Source of the DNA: Verrucomicrobiota bacterium
Lineage (GTDB): Bacteria; Verrucomicrobiota; Verrucomicrobiia; Limisphaerales; CAIQOK01
Assembly (NCBI GenBank): GCA_025363535.1
Contig: JANYDP010000312.1
Location: 1 to 11,589 of the forward strand
Length of the DNA stretch: 11,589 bases
Direction of reading: 5' to 3'
Positions 6,405-11,589 of the stretch are shown here, piece after piece. The stretch's first letter is position 1. Each line of letters begins with the position of its first letter. Position numbers and translations under genes: made by a program. A model generated the notes under the pieces. It made no database searches. It was not told the origin of the DNA and saw only the letters and a program-made list of their open reading frames with translations.

Positions 6405-6949
6405 ATCAATTCGTTGCCCACAAACCACTCGTAAAATTTCACCAGTTGTTCAAAATCACTTCGATCACATTCCCCCTCAAAATATAGGCGTTGATTGTCT
6501 TTGCCGGTCAGGCTTCCGACGGCTGACCACCCCATGCTGACGGCCTCAATTTCAAGCGAACGTTTCTTGTCATGCCACTCAATTTGGATGAAGCCATCAA
6601 AAGTCGGTGCCAGAAACGGCTCTCGCAGAGAATTTGTTTGTTGGGTCAGACGGCGCAAAAATTCAACCGCGTCGCCGAGTACCGGAGCCTTCACGGGTTT
6701 GGCTGCTTCACCATCCCAATTGTTTTCCAGATCGGAAAGCTGACCCACGCGTTGGCGCAATGCGGGCGACAAAGTTGCCGACCTGCCAATGACAATGCGG
6801 TTGACGGAATCGGCGATTCCCGCAGGAGCAAGTGAGGTGGAATAAAACGCCTCGGTTTTCAAACCCAAGCGCCGCACGCCCTGAACAATGCCGTTTGCAA
6901 AGCTGTGGGCTGGCGGTCCGTAGATCGGCATGGAAATCGCAGCATTCAT
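6389..6949 (-). CDS. Hypothetical protein with an NNWDG motif, second gene of the cassette
   Basis: About 186 aa from the ATG at 6949; a TTG two codons upstream is an alternative. Function unknown. Seen: an N-terminal variable part; then R-V-G-Q-L-S-D-L-E-N-N-W-D-G-E-A-A-K-P (67-85); a helix with V-E-F-L-R-R-L (95-101); F-D-G-F-I-Q-I-E-W-H-D-K-K-R-S-L-E-I-E (117-135), which looks like a beta hairpin; and a C-terminal helix around F-E-Q-L-V-K-F-Y (166-173). I recall the N-W-D-G ... P-x-x-D-G-x-x-x-x-E-W pattern in many uncharacterised proteins, often paired with a small partner gene. It starts 9 bp after the 217-aa gene and overlaps the 117-aa gene. Soluble, no signal peptide. Confidence 0.8.
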   Translation of the reverse strand: MNAAISMPIYGPPAHSFANGIVQGVRRLGLKTEAFYSTSLAPAGIADSVNRIVIGRSATLSPALRQRVGQLSDLENNWDGEAAKPVKAPVLGDAVEFLRRLTQQTNSLREPFLAPTFDGFIQIEWHDKKRSLEIEAVSMGWSAVGSLTGKDNQRLYFEGECDRSDFEQLVKFYEWFVGNELIWPSR

Positions 6950-6958
6950 GTTCAACTG

Positions 6959-7612
6959 TTAACTGTTTTGTGCAAACACCAGATCAAATTTTGTCACCGC
7001 TGCTTCAAGCGCGTCTTTGACATTTTTCAACACGTCGCGCGACGGTTTGCCGCCACGATAGACTGTTGACCACGTCAGAAAAAGTCCGGTAGGAAACGCC
7101 AGGGATTTATCAATCGCAAACCGAATCTCTTCCTTCCAATTCGGACACTGGACATAAGCAATGACGCCGCCCGACATGATTTGTTTCGACGGATTCGCGT
7201 ATCCTGAAAGAAATTTTTGAAATTCCTCCACCGACGAAAATACAGCGTGTGCGTCAGCCGAAATCAGAGTATTTGCCACTTCAGACAATGGAACATGCTC
7301 ATAAATTTTTGCGATGCAGTCTTGGACAATTTCCAAATCCTTGCCGTTGGTCGCATTTTGCAAAACCACATCCAACTTTTCTGCTGAAATGCGAAATGTT
7401 CCGTTGCCATTGAACAGCGAAAAAGCCAAATCATAATTGAATGCCTGATCCCCACTTCGAACATTGATCTGCGCTGGCTTTAAGCCATAGCTTGCAAACG
7501 CCTCCAGACACTTTTGGGCAAGGTCGTCACAATGCGCGTCCTTGAAGATGATGGCTTTTTTGAAAAAGCTTTCAAATGTTACGCTGGCGATTTTGGTGGT
7601 GATTTCAGCCAT
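6959..7612 (-). CDS. Hypothetical protein, first gene of the cassette
   Basis: A 217-aa soluble protein I do not recognise. Seen: an N-terminal strand/helix (T-K-I-A-S-V-T-F-E-S-F-F-K-K-A), a central region D-L-A-F-S-L-F-N-G-N-G-T-F-R-I-S-A-E-K-L (61-80) with alternating strands, a helical part L-E-I-V-Q-D-C-I-A-K-I-Y (93-104), and a C-terminal half with F-L-T-W-S-T-V-Y-R-G-G and a closing amphipathic helix. No transmembrane segment, zinc motif or recognisable nuclease motif. The ATG at 7612 lacks a strong Shine-Dalgarno. A TATATT (minus strand, 7640-7645) about 27 bp upstream could be a -10 box, with only a poor TTGGTC 19 bp before it. It leads a three-gene unit whose codon and base use looks more A/T-rich than groEL next door. 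Confidence 0.8.
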   Translation of the reverse strand: MAEITTKIASVTFESFFKKAIIFKDAHCDDLAQKCLEAFASYGLKPAQINVRSGDQAFNYDLAFSLFNGNGTFRISAEKLDVVLQNATNGKDLEIVQDCIAKIYEHVPLSEVANTLISADAHAVFSSVEEFQKFLSGYANPSKQIMSGGVIAYVQCPNWKEEIRFAIDKSLAFPTGLFLTWSTVYRGGKPSRDVLKNVKDALEAAVTKFDLVFAQNS

Positions 7613-7689
7613 TGCTGTGCAAAAGCTACCAATGTTTCAAATATAAAGCAACCGACACAAGTTTGACCAAGGGTGCCAGTTTTTTTATC

Positions 7690-7723
7690 AAAAAAAACGC
7701 GGCGGGAATTTCTTCCCGCCGCG
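7690..7723 (-). terminator. Intrinsic terminator downstream of groEL
   Basis: A perfect 11-bp stem (arms at 7698-7708 and 7713-7723) closes a GAAA tetraloop on the minus strand, followed by eight T. It lies about 65 bp after the groEL stop, beyond the cruciform repeat. The plus-strand side has only a short T run after it, so termination should act mainly on minus-strand transcripts. Confidence 0.9.
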
Positions 7724-7735
7724 TCTGAATTTTTC

Positions 7736-7786
7736 TGTAGCGTCGAGTCTGTGACTCGACTTTCGGCGCAATCGCCGAACGCTACA
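7736..7786. repeat. 51-bp three-way-junction (cruciform) intergenic repeat-like element
   Basis: Outer arms TGTAGCG (7736-7742) and CGCTACA (7780-7786) pair perfectly and enclose two perfect hairpins: TCGAGTC/GACTCGA with a TGT loop (7743-7759) and TTCGGCG/CGCCGAA with a CAAT loop (7762-7779). Nearly every base is paired. It is two bases from the groEL stop. The compact cloverleaf form, and a memory of similar GTAGCG...GAGTCTGTGACTC sequences between genes in Verrucomicrobia, suggest a dispersed palindromic family. Only one copy is in this window, so dispersal is inferred. Confidence 0.7.
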
Positions 7787-7788
7787 TC

Positions 7789-9444
7789 TTAGTATCCGCC
7801 CATGCCGCCCATGTCACCCATGCCGCCGCCGCCATGACCGCCGCCGCCAGCCGGGGCTTTTTCCTTCTCAGGAGCGTCGGTGATCAGGCATTCGGTCGTG
7901 AGCAACAGGCCCGCGATGGACGCCGCGTTCTGCAAGGCAGAGCGCGTGACTTTCTTCGGGTCAACCACGCCGGCTTTCACGAGGTCTTCGTATTCGCCCG
8001 TGGCGACATTGTAACCTTCGTTGCCTTTGCGCTTCTTGACTTCCTGCACGATGAGCGAGCCTTCGACGCCGGCATTCGCGGCGAGCGAACGGAGCGGTCC
8101 TTCAACGGCGCGCTTGATGATGTCCACGCCGATCTGTTCGTCGTCGTTGGAACCCTTGACGGTTTCAATCGCCGCGATGCAGCGGATGAGCGCCACGCCG
8201 CCGCCGGCCACGATGCCTTCTTCGACCGCTGCACGAGTCGCGTGCAACGCGTCTTCGACACGCGCTTTCTTTTCCTTCATTTCGGATTCGGTCGCAGCGC
8301 CGACGTTGATCACCGCCACGCCACCGGCGAGCTTCGCTAGGCGTTCCTGCAATTTCTCGCGGTCGTAATCGCTCGTGGTCTCGTCAATCTGGCGGCGGAT
8401 CTGGTTCACGCGGCCCTGGATTTCCGAGGACTTGCCGTAGCCTTCAACAATCGTGGTGTTTTCCTTGTCCACAACAATGCTCTTGGCGCGGCCGAGGTCT
8501 TCCAGGCCGATGCTTTCGAGCTTGATGCCGAGGTCTTCGGTGATGCACTTGCCGCCGGTGAGCACCGCGATGTCTTCCATCATGGACTTGCGGCGGTCGC
8601 CGAAGCCGGGTGCTTTGACGGCGCAGATGTTCAACGTGCCGCGGAGCTTGTTCACGACGAGCGTCGCGAGGGCTTCACCTTCGATGTCTTCCGCGATGAT
8701 GAGCAGCGGCTTGCCGACCTTGGCAACTTTTTCGAGAATCGGCAGCATGTCCTTGAGGCTGCTGATTTTCTTTTCGTAATTTAGGATGTAAGCGTCTTCG
8801 AGCTTGGCTTCCATCGTGTCGGCGGCGGTCACGAAGTACGGCGAGAGATAACCCTTGTCGAACTGCATGCCTTCCACCACGTCGAGCGTCGTCTCGATGG
8901 ACTTCGCCTCTTCCACGGTGATCGTGCCGTCCTTGCCGACCTTGTCCATCGCGTCGGCGATGATCTCGCCGATGGTGCTGTCCCAGTTGGCGGAAACGGT
9001 CGCGACCTGCTTGATCTCTTCCTTGTCCTTGACCTTCTTGGAGATCTTGGCGAGGTGTTCCACGGCGGCCGCCACGGCCTTGTTGATGCCGCGTTGGATG
9101 CCAATCGGGCTGGCACCGCTGGTGACATACTTCAAGCCTTCGCGATAAATCGCCTCGGCCAGAACCGTCGCGGTCGTGGTGCCGTCGCCGGCCGCGTCGC
9201 TCGTCTTGCTGGCGACTTCCTTGACCATCTGCGCGCCCATGTTTTCGTACGGGCATTCGAGTTCAACTTCCTTGGCGACCGTCACACCGTCCTTGGTGAC
9301 TGTCGGGGAGCCGAATTTTTTATCAATGACCACGTTGCGACCCTTCGGTCCGAGCGTGGCGACCACGGCGCGGGAAAGTTTCTGCACGCCACGGAGCAGC
9401 GCCTGCCGGGCCTGTTCGTCAAATATCAATTGTTTTGAAGCCAT
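7789..9444 (-). CDS. groEL: GroEL, 60-kDa chaperonin
   Basis: A 551-aa ATP-dependent chaperonin subunit forming the double-ring cage that folds cytosolic proteins with GroES. Seen: nucleotide-binding motifs T-L-G-P-K-G-R-N (30-37), D-G-V-T-V-A-K-E (52-59) and G-D-G-T-T-T-A-T-V-L-A (86-96, catalytic-site Asp87); intermediate and apical domains in order; the family signature A-A-V-E-E-G-I-V-A-G-G-G (about 405-416); and a Gly/Met-rich C-terminal tail with G-G-M repeats. Full length and without visible damage. The ATG at 9444 matches family starts (M-A-S-K-Q-L-I-F). It follows groES after 35 bp in the usual bicistronic order. The tail is interspersed with a His and ends in Gly-Tyr instead of the common M-M. 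Confidence 0.98.
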   Translation of the reverse strand: MASKQLIFDEQARQALLRGVQKLSRAVVATLGPKGRNVVIDKKFGSPTVTKDGVTVAKEVELECPYENMGAQMVKEVASKTSDAAGDGTTTATVLAEAIYREGLKYVTSGASPIGIQRGINKAVAAAVEHLAKISKKVKDKEEIKQVATVSANWDSTIGEIIADAMDKVGKDGTITVEEAKSIETTLDVVEGMQFDKGYLSPYFVTAADTMEAKLEDAYILNYEKKISSLKDMLPILEKVAKVGKPLLIIAEDIEGEALATLVVNKLRGTLNICAVKAPGFGDRRKSMMEDIAVLTGGKCITEDLGIKLESIGLEDLGRAKSIVVDKENTTIVEGYGKSSEIQGRVNQIRRQIDETTSDYDREKLQERLAKLAGGVAVINVGAATESEMKEKKARVEDALHATRAAVEEGIVAGGGVALIRCIAAIETVKGSNDDEQIGVDIIKRAVEGPLRSLAANAGVEGSLIVQEVKKRKGNEGYNVATGEYEDLVKAGVVDPKKVTRSALQNAASIAGLLLTTECLITDAPEKEKAPAGGGGHGGGGMGDMGGMGGY

Positions 9445-9479
9445 AATTTTTTAAGTGTCTTTGGTTAAAGTTGGGTTGT

Positions 9480-9773
9480 TTATTCGAGCACGGCGAGGAT
9501 GTCTTCGCTGCTCAGGATTTTGTATTCCTTGCCGTCCAGTTTGATTTCCGTGCCGCCGTATTTGCTGCACAAAATGCGGTCGCCTTTTTTGACTTCAAAC
9601 GCAATTTTCTTGCCGTTGTCGTCGAGTTTGCCCGTGCCGAGTGCAACCACGATGCTTTCGGTCGGCTTTTCCTTGGCGGAATCGGGAATGATGATGCCGC
9701 CCTTTTTGGTTTCCTTCTCTTCGACGGCTTCCACGAGGATGCGGTCGCCGAGCGGTTTGATGTTCAGTGCCAT
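9480..9773 (-). CDS. groES: GroES, 10-kDa co-chaperonin
   Basis: A 97-aa lid of the GroEL chamber. Seen: the N-terminal signature I-K-P-L-G-D-R-I-L-V-E (5-15), the mobile loop E-T-K-K-G-G-I-I-I-P-D (21-31) whose I-I-I tripeptide contacts GroEL, and the C-terminal half with V-K-K-G-D-R-I-L-C-S-K-Y-G-G-T-E-I (61-77) and the closing D-I-L-A-V-L-E. Normal length. The ATG at 9773 is preceded by an A-rich leader without Shine-Dalgarno. No CIRCE element (inverted TTAGCACTC/GAGTGCTAA) is present upstream; only an isolated TTAGCAGTC resembles one half. It is separated from the preceding gene by 65 bp. Confidence 0.97.
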   Translation of the reverse strand: MALNIKPLGDRILVEAVEEKETKKGGIIIPDSAKEKPTESIVVALGTGKLDDNGKKIAFEVKKGDRILCSKYGGTEIKLDGKEYKILSSEDILAVLE

Positions 9774-9838
9774 AGTTTGGTTTTTTGTTTTGTTTGTTGA
9801 CTGCTAATTAACTCCCGCCGCCCAAGCGGAGGGAAAAT

Positions 9839-10369
9839 TCATTTCGGATGAGCTGCCGCGTCAAATGCGACCTTTGCAGCGGCACCCAAGACTGAGGTAA
9901 TCACTGCAATCAAAAGTTTGTTGTCATTAACTTTTTGCCAAAGTGATTTTGCTTCGGCTTTTTCTCTTTCGGAAAAGTTTGAATGATCTATCGCAGCATT
10001 CAGCTTTTCAACGCTTATGGCAGTAGTAATTGAATTGTTGTTTCCAACCTGAACATTGGTCGGATTGTGAATGTTGTTCACCGTGGTAAAAGTAATCGGC
10101 GATTTTTCTCTGCCTTCAATTACATCAACACCACGAGACCGTATTTGACCAGTTCCACCGACTGGTTCGCCCACATTTCCAAGAACCGGTTTCCATTCAA
10201 TCAAATTTTGTTCAGCAAGTTGACCGCAAATTCGAGCCAACTGACTAAAACTTTCGACCGGAGGGAATTTATCTTCAGGAACATCTTCATCTATCCATTG
10301 GAAACGGCCGCGGTTCCGCAAATCGTAATAGGTTTGTAATACGACTTTTTGGAGATCGGTGTCTTTCAT
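9839..10369 (-). CDS. Uncharacterised protein between dnaK and groES: possible winged helix, Asn-rich linker, hydrophobic C-terminus
   Basis: A 176-aa protein I cannot name. Seen: an N-terminal helical region with winged-helix character (L-Q-K-V-V-L-Q-T-Y-Y-D-L-R-N-R-G, 6-21; S-F-S-Q-L-A-R-I-C-G-Q-L-A-E-Q-N-L-I, 40-57), leading to T-G-Q-I-R-S-R-G-V-D-V-I-E-G (73-86), which resembles the I-T-x-x-G-x-x-x-I-E end of such domains; an Asn-rich strand segment V-N-N-I ... V-Q-V-G-N-N-N-S-I (97-114); a charged helix; and a hydrophobic stretch L-L-I-A-V-I-T-S-V-L-G-A-A-A-K-V-A-F (152-169) near the C-terminus that could insert in or lie on a membrane. It starts 26 bp after dnaK and is co-directional with groESL. 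It looks more A/T-rich than both neighbours, suggesting insertion into an older chaperone cluster. Existence is likely; the domain reading is tentative. Confidence 0.78.
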   Translation of the reverse strand: MKDTDLQKVVLQTYYDLRNRGRFQWIDEDVPEDKFPPVESFSQLARICGQLAEQNLIEWKPVLGNVGEPVGGTGQIRSRGVDVIEGREKSPITFTTVNNIHNPTNVQVGNNNSITTAISVEKLNAAIDHSNFSEREKAEAKSLWQKVNDNKLLIAVITSVLGAAAKVAFDAAAHPK

Positions 10370-10395
10370 GGATTCCAGATTCCGTTCAAAAATTG

Positions 10396-11589
10396 TTACT
10401 TCTTCTCGTCCACGACTTCCGCGTCAATCACGCCGTCGTCCTTCTTCTCTTCGGACTTCGGGGCTTCGCCGCCGGGCTGTCCGCCGGCTTGAGCTTTCTC
10501 GGCCTGCGCTTTATCAGCCTGTGCCTTGTAAAGCGCGGCACCAACCGTCTGCGAAACTTCATTCAGCTTCTCGCCCGCTGCCTTGATGGCGGCGAAGTCC
10601 GAACCCTTGAGCGCATCCTTCGCGGCGGTGACGGCGGTTTCGAGCTTGGCCTTGTCGTCGCCGGAAATTTTATCCGCGTTGTCCTTGACCAGTTTTTCCG
10701 TGCGATAAACCGCGTTGTCCACTTCGTTGCGCGTTTCGATCTCTTCCTTCTTCGCCTTGTCTTCGTCCGCGTGCAGTTCGGCGTCTTTGCGCATCTTCTC
10801 GACTTCGTCCTTCGAGAGACCGCTGCTGGCCGTGATCGTGATCTTCTGTTCCTTGCCGGTGCCCAGGTCTTTCGCACCAACGTGCAAGATGCCATTCGCG
10901 TCAATGTCGAAGGTCACCTCGATCTGGGGCACGCCGCGCGGGGCCGGCGGAATGTCGGCGAGATTAAATTTGCCGATGGTCTTGTTGTCCTTGGAGAACT
11001 GACGCTCGCCTTGGAGCACATGAATTTCCACGCCGGGCTGGCTGTCCGAAGCCGTCGAGAAAATTTCCGATTTGCGCGACGGGATCGTGGTATTGCGTTC
11101 GATCAACTTGGTGAACACGCCGCCGAGTGTCTCGATACCGAGCGAGAGCGGGGTCACGTCGAGCAGGAGCACGTCCTTGACTTCGCCCTTGAGCACGCCG
11201 CCCTGGATGCCAGCGCCTATCGCAACGACTTCGTCCGGATTCACGCCTTGATGCGGCGTCTTGTTGACGAGGGTTTTGGCGACTTCGACGACACGCGGCA
11301 TACGGGTCATGCCGCCGACGAGGACGAGTTCATCAATCTTCGCGGCTTCAATGCCGGCGTCCTTCAAGCACGCTTTCACCGGAGCGATGGTGCGCTCGAA
11401 CAAACGATCCGTGAGCTGTTCCATCTTGGCGCGGGTGAGATTCTTCTGGATGTGCTTCGGTCCGGTCGCATCCGCCGTGATGAACGGCAAATTGATGTCG
11501 TAGGTCGTGGAACTGGAGAGCGCGATCTTGGCTTTCTCGGCTTCTTCCTTGATGCGTTGAAGCGCGTCGGGCTGCTTGCGCAAATCCAT
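10396..11589 (-). CDS. dnaK: DnaK (Hsp70) chaperone, C-terminal 397 residues
   Basis: The ATP-dependent Hsp70 chaperone. The N-terminal part of the ATPase domain lies beyond the right edge; the visible first Met aligns with an internal position before A-L-Q-R-I-K-E-E-A-E-K-A-K and is not the start. Seen: the Hsp70 signature I-D-E-L-V-L-V-G-G-M-T-R-M-P-R-V (85-100 of the fragment), the linker and start of the substrate-binding domain D-V-L-L-L-D-V-T-P-L-S-L-G-I-E-T (139-154), the beta-sandwich with I-P-S-R-K-S and G-E-R-Q, a helical lid, and the acidic C-terminal motif D-G-V-I-D-A-E-V-V-D-E-K-K typical of bacterial DnaK. Intact as far as visible. Its 3' neighbour starts after 26 bp and no terminator is seen between them. 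Confidence 0.98.
   Translation of the reverse strand: MDLRKQPDALQRIKEEAEKAKIALSSSTTYDINLPFITADATGPKHIQKNLTRAKMEQLTDRLFERTIAPVKACLKDAGIEAAKIDELVLVGGMTRMPRVVEVAKTLVNKTPHQGVNPDEVVAIGAGIQGGVLKGEVKDVLLLDVTPLSLGIETLGGVFTKLIERNTTIPSRKSEIFSTASDSQPGVEIHVLQGERQFSKDNKTIGKFNLADIPPAPRGVPQIEVTFDIDANGILHVGAKDLGTGKEQKITITASSGLSKDEVEKMRKDAELHADEDKAKKEEIETRNEVDNAVYRTEKLVKDNADKISGDDKAKLETAVTAAKDALKGSDFAAIKAAGEKLNEVSQTVGAALYKAQADKAQAEKAQAGGQPGGEAPKSEEKKDDGVIDAEVVDEKK

Noticed and set aside
6951..6967. Direct repeat AACTGTT between the first two cassette genes
   Set aside because: Two 7-bp copies in an A/T-rich junction can arise by chance; no further structure.
7834..8340. Plus-strand open frame opposite the 3' half of groEL
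   Set aside because: Antisense to a certain gene in biased codon usage; translation has no recognisable domain.
8675..9256. Minus-strand frame rich in Arg/Gly/His within groEL
   Set aside because: An out-of-frame shadow of groEL with extreme composition.
9809..9836. Possible terminator between the 176-aa gene and groES (CTCCGC/GCGGGAG on the minus strand)
   Set aside because: The stem is short with a bulge and is followed by TTAATTAG, not a T tract.
1..11589. Insertion sequence, prophage, CRISPR array or RNA gene
   Set aside because: No transposase, integrase or phage motifs, no regularly spaced repeats, and no tRNA-like or rRNA-like stretch were seen.

Overview
The window comes from the chromosome of a diderm (Gram-negative type) bacterium. 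It carries a Tol-Pal envelope operon, a TatA-type protein, the GroES/GroEL chaperonin and the C-terminal part of DnaK. Every supported gene lies on the minus strand, so transcription runs from high to low coordinates. The TonB-like TolA, the mix of good and absent Shine-Dalgarno sequences, and a cruciform intergenic repeat make me lean towards Verrucomicrobiota (Pedosphaera-like). That is inference from memory; no rRNA or marker gene here settles it.

Layout from right to left, in transcription order. (1) 11589-7789: dnaK (5' end outside the window), a 176-aa gene of unknown function with a possible winged-helix N-terminus and a hydrophobic C-terminus, groES and groEL. groEL is followed by a 51-bp three-way-junction repeat and a strong intrinsic terminator. 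(2) 7612-6051: three tightly packed genes of unknown function (217, about 186 and about 117 aa), closed by a second terminator whose 24-bp hairpin is identical to the one after groEL. (3) 5990-4297: a control region with two tandem 18-bp dyads over a promoter, then an alpha/beta hydrolase, a multi-pass membrane protein and a 65-aa Xre-type repressor. The hydrolase has an in-frame TAA after the third codon of its apparent signal peptide. (4) 4154-297: tolQ, tolR, tolA, tolB and pal, with ATGA overlaps at tolR/tolA and tolA/tolB, followed by a hairpin. (5) 212-1: tatA, cut by the window edge.

The Tol-Pal genes form one trans-envelope machine: a TolQ/TolR motor, a TolA connector, periplasmic TolB, and outer-membrane lipoprotein Pal. 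TatA belongs to twin-arginine export. DnaK and GroES/GroEL are the cytosolic folding machines. The Xre repressor probably controls its own operon through the tandem dyads. The least explained parts are the three-gene cassette, the gene between dnaK and groES, and the hydrolase start. No tRNA, rRNA, CRISPR array, transposase or integrase was seen, and there is no gene-free stretch longer than 300 bases.
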